A stretch of DNA of 29,090 bases from an uncultured Azospirillum sp. (GCA_902489675.1 CABUAP010000001.1:1-29090); one strand, 5' to 3'; counted from the stretch's first letter, positions 16,344 to 24,971 are shown. Numbers and translations: made by a program. The notes: generated by a model not told the origin, from the sequence alone.

Positions 16344-18559
16344 TGTCATTCAAATCATTTAAATACGCCTTACTTTCGGTTTGTTTCGGAAGCGCCGCAA
16401 TGCTTCCGTTCTGGTCATTTGCCGAAAATACCCCTGCCCCCAAACGGGAACATTCGGAGGTGCATTTCAGCGCCGATCAGGTGGAGGAAAATGCCAAAAC
16501 CAAAGTGATTACCGCTACCGGCAACGTCAGCATTCTCCGGGAAGGAACCGCTTTAACCGCCGACAAAGTGACTTATGACCGCAAAAACGACAAAATCACC
16601 GCAGCCGGCAATGTGGTCATTACCCAACCGGACGGTTCCATCGTTTTTGCCGATGATGCCGAATTAGAAGATAAAATGTCAAAAGGCGCCATCCATGAGG
16701 TCAAAATGATTTTGGCGGACGAAAGCCGGGTGGCTGCCCGCCGGATCAAACAATCGGAAAATAAAAATAAATACTTCTTTTACGGCGTCTACTCGCCCTG
16801 CGATGTCTGCGAGGACAACCCTTCTCCTTTGTGGCAGATAAAAGCCCGCAAAATTACCCATGACGCCGCCAATCAGGACGTTTATTATCAGGACGCATTT
16901 ATTCAAATCAAAGACGTCCCAGTTTTTTACACGCCTTTTATGTCCCATCCCGACCCGACCGTCAAACGCCGCTCCGGCTTTTTGCCGCCGTCAATGCGCT
17001 CAACCTCTTATCTCGGCAGTTCGCTTGAGCTTCGATACTTTTGGAACATTTCCGACCACGAAGATTTGCTGTTCTCGCCAATCTTAAGTGCGGATCAGGG
17101 AATCATTTGGGGCGGTCGTTATCGCAAAATGCTCTATAACGGCGAGTTAACTATGTCCGGCACCTACATGAAAGACAAGGACAGCAAAGAAAACCGCTAC
17201 AACATTTTTGCTAACGGACGTTTTGAACTCAACGATTTGTGGCTGGGCAGTTTTGATATCAATTATGCTTCCGACAGTTCCTACCTGAAAGATTTGTCCT
17301 TACCGGGCAAAACCGAAACCTGGCTGACTTCACACGCCGCGCTGGAACGGTTTGACAACCGCGACTATACCGCAATCGAGGCTTATTCCTACAAATTAGT
17401 CAGCTATTCGCTAAAAGAATATCATACGTCCGAGTTCGAGAAACGCGATTACAGCAAACCGTATATTTTCCCCGAAATAACCTATGAACATATCGGTGAT
17501 ACCAATAGCTACGGCGCCTATTTTAAAAACACCGTTAATACCGCTTCCGTTTACCGTGAGCGTGACGAAACCAAGACCCAACGCGCAACCATGATCAATT
17601 CATGGAACTTGCCCTACACCAGCCCGTTTGGCGAAAAATACAAGTTTGTGGCCTCGGTCAAATCCGATGTCTACTATATTGACAAATATATTAACAATCA
17701 GGATAACAGCTATACCGGCGCCGTCGGACGCGTATTCCCGCAGGCCGGGGTGGAATGGCGGCTGCCTTTTGTTAAGGCGACCGAAAATTCACGCCAAATT
17801 ATCGAGCCGATTATCGTTGCCGTTGCCGCGCCGAACGGAGGCAACAAAATCAACAAAATCCCGAACGAAGACAGTTTAAACGCACAGTTAGACGATACCA
17901 ACATTTTAAATCTGGATCGTTATAACGGTTATGACCGAAACGATACCGGCAGCCGTATCAGCTATGGCTTTAACTGGAGTTCTTACGGCAACATCATCGG
18001 CCGTACCTCCATGTTTATTGCCCAAAGCTACTACTTTGACGAAGACGAAAGCTTTTCGCAAAGCCTTGGCGACAACAGCCATTTCAGCGACTATGTCGGC
18101 CGGGTCTATGCCTCACCGGCCTCATATCTGGACTTCAATTACCGGTTCCGCATCGATCGCACCAATTATCAACTGAAATATAACGAAATCAACGCCAAAA
18201 TCGGCCCCGACATCCTGTCTGCTTATATTTCTTTTACCTCCATCAAAGGGCGAAAGGACAACCGCGCCGACAGCAGCTTGTACTTTTTTGATGATTATCG
18301 GGAAAGAAAAGAGCTTTATACCTCCATTCAGGCAAAAATTTCCCGCGACTGGAGAATCACGGCCTATAACCGTCAGGACCTGACCAAAGGCTCCGTCGGT
18401 TCGCTTGAACACGGCGGTAAGATAATTTATGAGGACGAATGCTTTAAATTGGTCTTTGACATTCATAAATACAATTCGACCGACCCGGACTATGATGACG
18501 GTTACGAATATTCCGCCACCTTCCTGCTGAAAACACTCGGCGGCGTCGGTTCCAACTAA
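16343..18559 (+). CDS. lptD: LPS-assembly outer-membrane protein LptD
   Basis: LptD is the outer-membrane beta-barrel that, with LptE, inserts lipopolysaccharide into the outer leaflet. A signal peptide covers about residues 1-27 (cleavage after SFA). An OstA/LptA-like periplasmic domain covers about 38-145, with the repeated pattern ATGNVSI / AAGNVVI. The YSPCDVCEDNPSPLWQIKA segment (Cys153, Cys156) follows, then the OstA C-terminal barrel to residue 738. Cys700 near the C-terminus could pair with the N-terminal cysteines, as in E. coli LptD. It follows lptF by a TAATG overlap and precedes surA by 15 bases, consistent with an envelope-biogenesis operon. Confidence 0.93.
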   Translation: MSFKSFKYALLSVCFGSAAMLPFWSFAENTPAPKREHSEVHFSADQVEENAKTKVITATGNVSILREGTALTADKVTYDRKNDKITAAGNVVITQPDGSIVFADDAELEDKMSKGAIHEVKMILADESRVAARRIKQSENKNKYFFYGVYSPCDVCEDNPSPLWQIKARKITHDAANQDVYYQDAFIQIKDVPVFYTPFMSHPDPTVKRRSGFLPPSMRSTSYLGSSLELRYFWNISDHEDLLFSPILSADQGIIWGGRYRKMLYNGELTMSGTYMKDKDSKENRYNIFANGRFELNDLWLGSFDINYASDSSYLKDLSLPGKTETWLTSHAALERFDNRDYTAIEAYSYKLVSYSLKEYHTSEFEKRDYSKPYIFPEITYEHIGDTNSYGAYFKNTVNTASVYRERDETKTQRATMINSWNLPYTSPFGEKYKFVASVKSDVYYIDKYINNQDNSYTGAVGRVFPQAGVEWRLPFVKATENSRQIIEPIIVAVAAPNGGNKINKIPNEDSLNAQLDDTNILNLDRYNGYDRNDTGSRISYGFNWSSYGNIIGRTSMFIAQSYYFDEDESFSQSLGDNSHFSDYVGRVYASPASYLDFNYRFRIDRTNYQLKYNEINAKIGPDILSAYISFTSIKGRKDNRADSSLYFFDDYRERKELYTSIQAKISRDWRITAYNRQDLTKGSVGSLEHGGKIIYEDECFKLVFDIHKYNSTDPDYDDGYEYSATFLLKTLGGVGSN

Positions 18560-18574
18560 TCAAGGAGTTACCCT

Positions 18575-19624
18575 ATGATCAAAAAATTGTTGCTGGCTAT
18601 ATGTTTAATTTTTTCCGCCGAGGCCAAAGCCCAGTTTGCTGCCGGTTATGCACCGGCACGGCCGGAACCGGCAGAAGAAGAACAGTCTTCCGTCTTGTTC
18701 CGTCAGGCACCGGTTGCGGAAGCGCCGCGCCCGGAAGAACCGGTCAATATCAAAAAACCGACTCCCTATACCGGATCGATTCGCATTTTGGCTCGCGTTA
18801 ACGGTGACATTATTACCACCGAAGACATCAACCACCGCGTGCGCGCCTTCTGCATGACCACCGGCATTCCCTACAATCGGCAAACCAAATTGTTGATCAT
18901 CAACAAAGTCATGCAAAATACCATTGACGAAAAGCTGAAAGCCCAAGATGCGGTTCGCAGCCAAATTGAGATCAGCGAAAAAGAAATTGACAATGCCGTT
19001 AACGTCTTTTGCCAAAACAACAGCATCAAACGCAGCCAATTAAATAAAATGCTGAAAGACGCCGGCGTCAGCTTTGAGGTTTTCCGCGAACAGCTGAAAA
19101 CCGATCTCGGCTGGATTCGGGTTGTCCACCGCAACACCATGGGTGAAACGATTACCCAACCGGAAATTGAAGAAGCGCTGGCCATTGCCAAACGAGATAT
19201 GAGCAAACCCAAATTCATGCTCTCGGAAATAGTCATCCCGGCCAAAGATGCCAAACATATTTCCCAACTGGCCGCAAATCTCCGTCAAGATCCGCGTTTC
19301 GAGCTCTACGCCGCTCAGTTCTCACAAAGCCCGAGTTCGTCATCGGGCGGCAAACTCGGCTGGGTTACCGAAGGCCAGCTGCCGAGCGAACTGGAAAGCA
19401 AAATCAAACCGCTTTCGTCCGGACAGGTCAGCGATCCGATTCTTTATAACGGCGACTACTACATTTTCAAAGTTGAGAAAAAATTTGACCCGGCCGTTGA
19501 CCAAATGCCGCTGCCTACCGGCGAAGAAGTCAAAAATATGCTGCAAAACCAGAAGAACGAACGTTTTGCCGAAGAACATATGCAGGAATTGCGCCAACGG
19601 GCCATTATTGAGCTGAAAGAGTAA
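18575..19624 (+). CDS. surA: SurA-like periplasmic peptidyl-prolyl isomerase chaperone
   Basis: SurA escorts unfolded outer-membrane proteins, including LptD, through the periplasm. Residues 1-20 form a signal peptide ending AEAKAQ. A Pro/Glu-rich linker reaches about residue 66. A SurA_N helical region (about 68-195) begins ILARVNGDIITTEDI. A single parvulin domain (about 213-303) includes SGGKLGWVTEGQLP and ends with the YYIFKVEKK strand. At 349 residues it is shorter than two-parvulin E. coli SurA, as is common in alphaproteobacteria. AAGGAG precedes the ATG. rsmA starts three bases after its stop, whereas many relatives have pdxA between the two. Confidence 0.88.
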   Translation: MIKKLLLAICLIFSAEAKAQFAAGYAPARPEPAEEEQSSVLFRQAPVAEAPRPEEPVNIKKPTPYTGSIRILARVNGDIITTEDINHRVRAFCMTTGIPYNRQTKLLIINKVMQNTIDEKLKAQDAVRSQIEISEKEIDNAVNVFCQNNSIKRSQLNKMLKDAGVSFEVFREQLKTDLGWIRVVHRNTMGETITQPEIEEALAIAKRDMSKPKFMLSEIVIPAKDAKHISQLAANLRQDPRFELYAAQFSQSPSSSSGGKLGWVTEGQLPSELESKIKPLSSGQVSDPILYNGDYYIFKVEKKFDPAVDQMPLPTGEEVKNMLQNQKNERFAEEHMQELRQRAIIELKE

Positions 19625-19627
19625 GCA

Positions 19628-20452
19628 ATGCTGCCCTCTCTTCGTGAAACGGTTGAAAAACACAGCCTTTTAGCTTCCAAAGCTTTGGGACAGAATTTTC
19701 TGTTAGACCGCAACATTACCGACAAAATCATTCGCCTCAGTCTGAACAGGCAGGGTATTTCTTCGTTTGCCGGTTGCAACGTCTGCGAAATCGGCCCCGG
19801 CCCGGGCGGACTGACACGAGCCGTTCTGGAAGAAAATCCAGATTCGCTGACTGTTATAGAAATGGATCCGCGCTGTATTGCGATTATGGAAGAACTGAAA
19901 GCGGAAACGACAATCCCGTTCCGCATCATCAACGGAGATGCTCTCACGTTTAACCTCCGCCGGGAAATCGAAACGCCGCGGCAGATTGTCAGCAACCTGC
20001 CCTACAATGTTTCGGTACCGCTTCTAACCGGCTGGCTCAAACAGGCCGACAGCTACCGGGCAATGACGTTGATGTTTCAAAAAGAAGTGGCGGAAAGAAT
20101 TACCGCCCCCACCCGCTGCAAAGATTATGGCCGGCTTTCGGTACTGGCGCAGCTGACCTGTAACATTACCAAACTTGTCGAATTGCCGCCGGAATGTTTT
20201 ACCCCGGCGCCTAAAATCCGCTCAACCGTACTGCTGTTTATGCCCAAAGCAGAAATTCCCGCTGCGGATTTATTGGAAAAAGTCGAAAAAGTCACTTCGC
20301 TTGCTTTTGGCCAGCGGCGCAAAATGCTACGTCAAAGCTTAAAATCAATGCCCAAACTGCTGGAGAAATTTCCGGAGCTTGGGATAGAAGCCACAGCTCG
20401 CGCCGAAGAACTGCCGCCCGAAATTTTCCTGCAGTTGGCAGCAAGTCTTTAA
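19628..20452 (+). CDS. rsmA: 16S rRNA dimethyladenosine transferase RsmA/KsgA
   Basis: RsmA dimethylates two adjacent adenosines (A1518 and A1519 in E. coli) near the 3' end of 16S rRNA, a late 30S assembly step. The ALGQNFLLD start is at residues 19-27. The SAM-binding motif EIGPGPGGLT is at 54-63, acidic Glu78 in VIEMD contacts the ribose, Asp104 follows, and the catalytic NLPYNV is at 123-128. The 274-residue length is normal. Its ATG lies three bases after the surA stop, with gaaag inside the surA end as ribosome binding site. It is the last gene of the lptF-lptD-surA-rsmA run. Confidence 0.95.
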   Translation: MLPSLRETVEKHSLLASKALGQNFLLDRNITDKIIRLSLNRQGISSFAGCNVCEIGPGPGGLTRAVLEENPDSLTVIEMDPRCIAIMEELKAETTIPFRIINGDALTFNLRREIETPRQIVSNLPYNVSVPLLTGWLKQADSYRAMTLMFQKEVAERITAPTRCKDYGRLSVLAQLTCNITKLVELPPECFTPAPKIRSTVLLFMPKAEIPAADLLEKVEKVTSLAFGQRRKMLRQSLKSMPKLLEKFPELGIEATARAEELPPEIFLQLAASL

Positions 20453-20527
20453 CCTCGGTCTTCCGACAGAACCGTCGGACAATGCCAACTATTTTTCAGA
20501 CAAAAATTATTTTTGTCAATTTTTGGC

Positions 20528-20556
20528 TTGAAAAATTGATCCGTTTGTGCTATCCG
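20528..20556 (+). promoter_or_regulatory. Possible promoter of the gene at 20600
   Basis: TTGAAA (20528-20533) is followed after exactly 17 bases by TATCCG (20551-20556). The -10 match is only partial. Upstream, tccgac/gtcgga (20462-20479) forms a short hairpin after rsmA, but without a T-tract. Confidence 0.3.
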
Positions 20557-20599
20557 TAAGTTTAGTCTATTTATTATTAACAAAATTAAAAACAAGCAT

Positions 20600-21151
20600 A
20601 TGAAAAGACATGAAGTATTCGCAGCAATTGCGCAGAAACTCGGAACCGGTAAAAACCATTTGGGAAAATATCGGCTTAACGACGGCCGCATCTACCTACC
20701 TTATTTGCAGGAGGTTTTCAGCGGGATCAAAAAGCGCCTTCAGGAAGATCGGGGAAATTATAACCTGACGGATGAGTTCAGCAACCAATCATCTTGTCCG
20801 TGGGCTTACCTCAACCCCGAAATCAGTCTGCTTACTCTGGTTCGGCTGCTCACCCTTCACTCGGGGCGCACTTTGGCCAAAATCCGAGCCGAATGCACCA
20901 AACCGCGGATCACCGACGACATCCTGTGGCAATTTCTGGCCACTCAGATGGAAACATCAGTCGATCGGTTAAACAAAGAGATGGCAGTGCGTGACATCAA
21001 GCTCCCTTTTACCGGCAATGACAGCCATTCCTGGTTAACATTTGTCATCTGGGGGGATAATCTTTTCGGGCACGGCGATTTAGCGGAACGCGCCGATGAA
21101 ATTGCCAAAATGAAAGTCCGCGAGTTATTTTCATTGTGGATTCGTCCGTAA
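20600..21151 (+). CDS. Soluble protein of unknown function
   Basis: This 183-residue protein has no signal peptide and no membrane segment. It begins MKRHEVFAAIAQKLGTGKNH and contains a short basic region (SGIKKRLQE), a helical middle (LLTLVRLLTLHSGRTLAKI) and a C-terminal WLTFVIWGDNLFGHGD segment. I do not recognise a family. The ATG has no obvious Shine-Dalgarno sequence. Base composition and codon use look like the neighbouring core genes, so it is not obviously foreign. It is monocistronic, ends in a bidirectional terminator and converges on xerD. Its N-terminus resembles that of small regulatory or nucleoid proteins only in a general way, so no function is proposed. Confidence 0.75.
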   Translation: MKRHEVFAAIAQKLGTGKNHLGKYRLNDGRIYLPYLQEVFSGIKKRLQEDRGNYNLTDEFSNQSSCPWAYLNPEISLLTLVRLLTLHSGRTLAKIRAECTKPRITDDILWQFLATQMETSVDRLNKEMAVRDIKLPFTGNDSHSWLTFVIWGDNLFGHGDLAERADEIAKMKVRELFSLWIRP

Positions 21152-21167
21152 CAAACGATCCGTAGAT

Positions 21168-21203
21168 AAAAAAGAGAAGCCTGTACTAAGGCTTCTCTTT
21201 TTT
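21168..21203. terminator. Bidirectional terminator between the 20600 gene and xerD
   Basis: A 14-bp perfect stem (aaaaaagagaagcc / ggcttctctttttt) with an 8-base loop lies between two convergent genes. A and T tracts on the two sides serve both directions. Confidence 0.9.
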
Positions 21204-21224
21204 ATTAGACCTGTCGCCCAAACG

Positions 21225-22124
21225 TCAACCTTCTGCTTTGGCCAAAGGGTGTTTGGTTTTCACCGTTTCGACCAATTGCTCGGAAATAATATGGGTATAA
21301 ATTTCGGTTGTGGAAATATCCTCATGCCCCAGCAGTTTCTGCACACTGCGCAGATCAACGCGCCGATTTAAAAGATGCGTGGCAAAAGAATGGCGCAAAA
21401 CGTGCGGCGATACCCGAGCAGGGGAAATACCGGCTTTAACCGCCAGATTCTTCAAATTTTTGAAAAAATTATCACGCGTTACATGACCCGACATCGCCGT
21501 ATGCGACGGAAACAACCATACTGACTTGCGGCCGGACAAATATTGCCGGCGGCTGACAAGATAAGCCCTGATCCGATCCAAAGCCGCAGGAGCAGCCGGC
21601 AGCAACCGTTCTTTGGCGCCTTTGCCAAAGACAAGCACTTGCTGTTTTTCAAAATCAACACAGTTTTCGGGCAGCGCCACCAATTCCGACACCCGAAGTC
21701 CGCAGGCATACATTAACGCCAGCATCGCCGCCATCCGGCAGTGGGCAAAATCATTCGCCTCTTCTGCCGCCAGCAGCAGGCGTTTGATTTCTCCCGCGCT
21801 CAAAAACTTCGGCAGCGGTTTGTCCTGCCGCGGCTGCAAAATTCCGGCCGCCGGATTCGTTTTAATTTCTCCTTCGGAAAAAAGGAATTTATAAAACTCT
21901 CTCAACGCCGATATTTTGCGGGCAATGCTTTTGGCTGCAAACCCGCGCTGAGAAAGATTCTGCACAAAAGCGGAAATATCATCCTCATCGGCTGCGGCAC
22001 AGTCTTTGCCGAAAAAATCAAGAAATTGAGCAACATCCCGGCGATAAGCGGCTACACTGTTTTGCGCCGCCCCTTTTTCCGCCGCCATCATATCCAAAAA
22101 ATCTTTCAAGCGCTGCTCAATCAT
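21225..22124 (-). CDS. xerD: Tyrosine recombinase XerD
   Basis: Xer recombinases resolve chromosome dimers at dif sites, under FtsK control. The N-terminal SAM-like DNA-binding domain covers about residues 1-90. The catalytic set is complete: Arg144 (CGLRVSEL), Lys168 (GKGAKER), His241 and Arg244 (HVLRHSFATH), His267 (LLGHEDIS) and Tyr276 (TEIYTH). These positions are offset by only three or four from E. coli XerD. The ATG at 22124 with GGGGG five bases upstream gives 299 residues, the usual length. A longer frame from TTG 22145 is less likely. XerC cannot be fully excluded from sequence alone. A small membrane-protein gene lies 17 bases upstream. Confidence 0.92.
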   Translation of the reverse strand: MIEQRLKDFLDMMAAEKGAAQNSVAAYRRDVAQFLDFFGKDCAAADEDDISAFVQNLSQRGFAAKSIARKISALREFYKFLFSEGEIKTNPAAGILQPRQDKPLPKFLSAGEIKRLLLAAEEANDFAHCRMAAMLALMYACGLRVSELVALPENCVDFEKQQVLVFGKGAKERLLPAAPAALDRIRAYLVSRRQYLSGRKSVWLFPSHTAMSGHVTRDNFFKNLKNLAVKAGISPARVSPHVLRHSFATHLLNRRVDLRSVQKLLGHEDISTTEIYTHIISEQLVETVKTKHPLAKAEG

Positions 22125-22141
22125 CGATTCCCCCAACCCTG

Positions 22142-22285
22142 TCAACGGGCAAAGGTATTTTCGATCGGCTGTTCAACTTTTTCCGGCGTAAACGGAATCT
22201 CTCTTGAAACCACCCACAGCACCAATGCCGCAATAATTGCCGCAACCGTATAGAACAAAATTTTGCCGTTGCTTTTCTGACGCAT
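22142..22285 (-). CDS. 47-residue single-span membrane protein upstream of xerD
   Basis: On the minus strand an ATG at 22285 with a GGAAGG site nine bases upstream opens a 47-codon frame ending TGA at 22144-22142. The product starts MRQKSNGKILFYTVAAIIAA. It has one membrane span (about residues 9-27), then a short SREIPFTPEKVEQPIENTF tail predicted outside the membrane. The strong ribosome binding site, clean topology and tight spacing to xerD make this a real gene despite its length. It is probably cotranscribed with xerD. Function is unknown, and I do not recognise a named family. Confidence 0.7.
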   Translation of the reverse strand: MRQKSNGKILFYTVAAIIAALVLWVVSREIPFTPEKVEQPIENTFAR

Positions 22286-22311
22286 ATTTTTGACCTTCCG
22301 CAAAAAATCTG

Positions 22312-22339
22312 TTGATAAAATTTAAACTGTTTATATTAT
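22312..22339 (+). promoter_or_regulatory. aroK promoter
   Basis: TTGATA (22312-22317) and TATTAT (22334-22339) are separated by 16 bases. The transcription start would be near 22346, about 28 bases before the aroK ATG. The match to the housekeeping consensus is good. Confidence 0.55.
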
Positions 22340-22373
22340 GGCAGCAAATATTTGAAATAAAGATTAACAAACC

Positions 22374-22904
22374 ATGGAAAACGACAAAATAATTTTACTC
22401 GTCGGCTTGATGGGCAGCGGCAAAACCAGTGTCGGAAAACGGCTGGCCAAAAAATTGGGACTTCCCTTTGTCGACGGTGATCAGGAAATTGAAAAAGCAG
22501 CGGGGCTGCCGCTGGTTGACGTTTTAAAATGTTTCGGCGAAGAAGAATACCGTGCCGGTGAAGCCCGGGTCATGAAAAGACTGCTTCAGGGCACGCCCTG
22601 CGTACTGGCCTCCGGCGGCGGTTCTTTTGTCCCCGCCCAAACCAGAGAACTGGCCAGACAACACGCCGTCACCATCTGGCTCAAAGCCGATGTCGATGTC
22701 CTTTATCACCGCACTGCCGGCAGAAAACATCGTCCTTTTATCGAGGGTAACGACGAACATTTAAAAAATAAACTGGAAAAATACATCCGGGAAGAATATC
22801 CCTATTATTCGGAAGCCGACATCGTGGTCGAAACGCGCGAAGAGATGGTCGACAACACGGTCGAACGCGTTATCGAAGCCATCCGAAAGTTTATGTGCAA
22901 ATAA
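22374..22904 (+). CDS. aroK: Shikimate kinase
   Basis: This enzyme phosphorylates shikimate at the 3-hydroxyl with ATP, in the pathway to chorismate and the aromatic amino acids. The Walker A motif GLMGSGKT is at residues 11-18. Asp34 and Asp36 (VDGDQEIE) and Arg60 (EEEYRAGE) bind shikimate, together with the glycine triplet at 81-83 (ASGGGSF). The lid segment TAGRKHRPF includes Arg117 and Arg120. The 176-residue length is normal. The ribosome binding site is weak. aroB, often downstream in Proteobacteria, is absent, since a terminator and the rpsB leader follow. Confidence 0.95.
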   Translation: MENDKIILLVGLMGSGKTSVGKRLAKKLGLPFVDGDQEIEKAAGLPLVDVLKCFGEEEYRAGEARVMKRLLQGTPCVLASGGGSFVPAQTRELARQHAVTIWLKADVDVLYHRTAGRKHRPFIEGNDEHLKNKLEKYIREEYPYYSEADIVVETREEMVDNTVERVIEAIRKFMCK

Positions 22905-22960
22905 TCATCCCGCAACCGAATTTTTTACTTGCAAAAAATGCAAAGTATGTGTAAAAAGAC

Positions 22961-22993
22961 AGCGAATATCAAACAATTGATATTCGCTTGTTT
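22961..22993 (+). terminator. Rho-independent terminator after aroK
   Basis: agcgaatatcaa (22961-22972) pairs with ttgatattcgct (22977-22988) across an acaa loop, followed by tgtttt. It separates aroK from the rpsB leader. Confidence 0.8.
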
Positions 22994-23005
22994 TAACAAT
23001 TCACA

Positions 23006-23100
23006 CGCAGGCGCGGCGGAAGCTCATTTGAACATTCGCTCCGGTGCTTGGTCGGCCAAGCCAGAATGCCTGCGGAGGTTTAACCGGAAAAAAGGATATA
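23006..23100 (+). promoter_or_regulatory. Structured rpsB leader
   Basis: CGCAGGC (23006-23012) and GCCTGCG (23068-23074) can close a multibranch structure. Inside are gcttgg-tcgg-ccaagc (23046-23061), a perfect hairpin, and a second imperfect one (cggaagc with gctccg, about 23016-23044). The structure ends about 20 bases before the rpsB Shine-Dalgarno site (aaagga). Ribosomal protein S2 autoregulates rpsB-tsf in gammaproteobacteria through the leader. This element is in the right place for the same role. Confidence 0.5.
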
Positions 23101-23104
23101 TAAA

Positions 23105-23911
23105 ATGTCACTTCCTAAATTTACAATCCGCCAGATGATTGAAAACGGCGTTCATTTCGGTCACCACGCTCGTCGTTGGAACCCGAAAATGGCCAGTTAC
23201 ATCTATGGCAAAAAAGACAATGTTCACATCATCGACCTGCAGCAGACTTATCCGATGCTCTACACCGCTTTGAATGCCGCAAAAGAAATTGCTGCCAACG
23301 GCGGCAAGGTTCTGTTTGTCGGTACCAAAAGACAGGCTCAGGATATCATCCGCGAAAACGCCGAAAGATGCGGACAGTATTATGTCAACTATCGCTGGCT
23401 CGGCGGTATGCTCACCAACTGGAAAACCGTTTACAAATCAATTTCCCGCTTGGTAAAACTGAACGATATGTTCGAAAACAACACCACTGAAGGCTATACC
23501 AAAAAAGAACTGCTCAACCTGCGCAAAGAACAGGAAAAGCTGGCCAAAGAATTGACCGGTGTTATGAACATGGGCGGACAGCCGGATCTCTTGTTCGTGA
23601 TTGATATGCCGAAAGAAGATTTGGCCATCAAAGAAGCCAAAAAGCTCGGCATCCCGGTTATCGCCATTGCCGATACCAACGCCGATCCGTCATTGGTTGA
23701 CTTCCCGGTTCCGGGTAACGATGACGCCATTCGTGCCATTCAGTTCTACTGCGAACTGGTATCTTCCGCCGTTTTGGACGGTATCCAGGCCGAAATCGCT
23801 GCTCAGGGTGTTAAGGTAGAAGAAATTATGGCCGAAGGCGATGCCAAACCGGCTAAAAAGAAAGCTGCCAAAGCTTCTGCGGAAAGCAATGAGGAAGAAG
23901 CTGCCAAATAG
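23105..23911 (+). CDS. rpsB: 30S ribosomal protein S2
   Basis: S2 joins the 30S subunit late and is needed for S1 binding. Family segments are the start region MIENGVHFGHHARRWNPKM, the IIDLQQTYPML segment, the NYRWLGGMLTNWKT segment and the PVIAIADTNADP segment. At 268 residues it has a Lys/Ala/Glu-rich C-terminal tail (about 240-268), as is common in alphaproteobacteria. AAAGGA precedes the ATG. It heads rpsB-tsf, with a structured leader upstream and a strong hairpin terminator in the 104-base gap before tsf. Confidence 0.97.
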   Translation: MSLPKFTIRQMIENGVHFGHHARRWNPKMASYIYGKKDNVHIIDLQQTYPMLYTALNAAKEIAANGGKVLFVGTKRQAQDIIRENAERCGQYYVNYRWLGGMLTNWKTVYKSISRLVKLNDMFENNTTEGYTKKELLNLRKEQEKLAKELTGVMNMGGQPDLLFVIDMPKEDLAIKEAKKLGIPVIAIADTNADPSLVDFPVPGNDDAIRAIQFYCELVSSAVLDGIQAEIAAQGVKVEEIMAEGDAKPAKKKAAKASAESNEEEAAK

Positions 23912-23941
23912 TTTTTGCTGAAGATCAGCGCTCGCAACTTA

Positions 23942-23983
23942 AAAATGGCGGTATTTTAACTAAAAAATATCGCCATTTTAATT
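23942..23983 (+). terminator. Terminator-like hairpin between rpsB and tsf
   Basis: aaaatggcggtatttt pairs with the aaaatatcgccatttt side (one G-T pair) across a short loop, ending ttttaatt. Such a strong intergenic hairpin would give more rpsB than tsf transcript. Confidence 0.7.
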
Positions 23984-24015
23984 CAAAAACATCAGAAATT
24001 GGGGAATTACAAAAA

Positions 24016-24942
24016 ATGACCGAAATTACTGCCGCTAAGGTAAAAGAATTGAGAGAATCCACCGGTGCCGGAATGCTTGACTGCAAAAAGGCTCTGGTTG
24101 AAGCAGACGGCGATATGGAAAAAGCCGTTGACTGGCTGCGCAAAAAAGGCTTGGCCTCCGCTGCCAAAAAAGCCAGCCGCGTGGCTGCCGAAGGTCTGGT
24201 TGCCGTTGCCGTTGAAGGCAATAAAGGCGCCGTGGTCGAGGTTAACTCCGAAACCGACTTCGTTGCCAAAAACGAACTGTTCCAAGAATATGTCGAAGAT
24301 GCCGCTTTGGTTGCTCTGATGAACAACGGCGAACTCTGCGACATGAAAACTTTCCAGTGCCCGAAAGTAAACAAATCTTTTGAAGAACGCCTGACCGACA
24401 TGATCGCCAAAATCGGCGAAAACATGAACCTTCGCCGTGCCAAAATGGTTGAAGTCAGCGAAGGTGTTGTTGCACCGTACGTTCACAACGTTGCTCGCAA
24501 CAATCTTGGCAAAATCGGTGTTCTGGTTGCTCTGGAATCCAAAGCCGACAAAGAAAAACTGGCAGAACTCGGCAAACATATTGCTATGCACGTTGCCGCT
24601 TCCCGCCCGCTGTTCCTGAGCATTGCCGATGTTGATCCGGCTGCGGTTGAACACGAAAAATCAATTTTTGCCGAACAGGCCAAAGCCTCCGGCAAACCGG
24701 AAAATATCATCGAAAAAATGGTTGAAGGCCGCATTCGTAAATACTATGACGAAGTTGTGCTCGAAGAACAAGCCTACATTATGGATCCGGATAAAAAAGT
24801 TAAGCAGGTTGTTGCCGATGCCGCCAAAGAATTGGGTGCCGACATCAAAATCAAAGATTTTGTCTGCTTCAAATTGGGCGACGGTATCCAGAAGAAAGAA
24901 GAGGACTTTGCTTCCGAAGTTGCTGCTCAGCTCGGCAAGTAA
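24016..24942 (+). CDS. tsf: Translation elongation factor Ts
   Basis: EF-Ts exchanges GDP for GTP on EF-Tu. The N-terminal UBA-like domain (about residues 1-55) has VKELRESTGAGMLDCKKAL. The nucleotide-exchange motif TDFVAKN is at 80-86. Core subdomains and the C-terminal module complete 308 residues, a normal length. GGGGA lies 11 bases before the ATG. It follows rpsB as nearly everywhere in bacteria. The usual next genes (pyrH, frr) are missing, because a terminator and a non-coding stretch follow. Confidence 0.97.
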   Translation: MTEITAAKVKELRESTGAGMLDCKKALVEADGDMEKAVDWLRKKGLASAAKKASRVAAEGLVAVAVEGNKGAVVEVNSETDFVAKNELFQEYVEDAALVALMNNGELCDMKTFQCPKVNKSFEERLTDMIAKIGENMNLRRAKMVEVSEGVVAPYVHNVARNNLGKIGVLVALESKADKEKLAELGKHIAMHVAASRPLFLSIADVDPAAVEHEKSIFAEQAKASGKPENIIEKMVEGRIRKYYDEVVLEEQAYIMDPDKKVKQVVADAAKELGADIKIKDFVCFKLGDGIQKKEEDFASEVAAQLGK

Positions 24943-24971
24943 TTGCTCTCATTTCTTAAATAAGAAAAATG

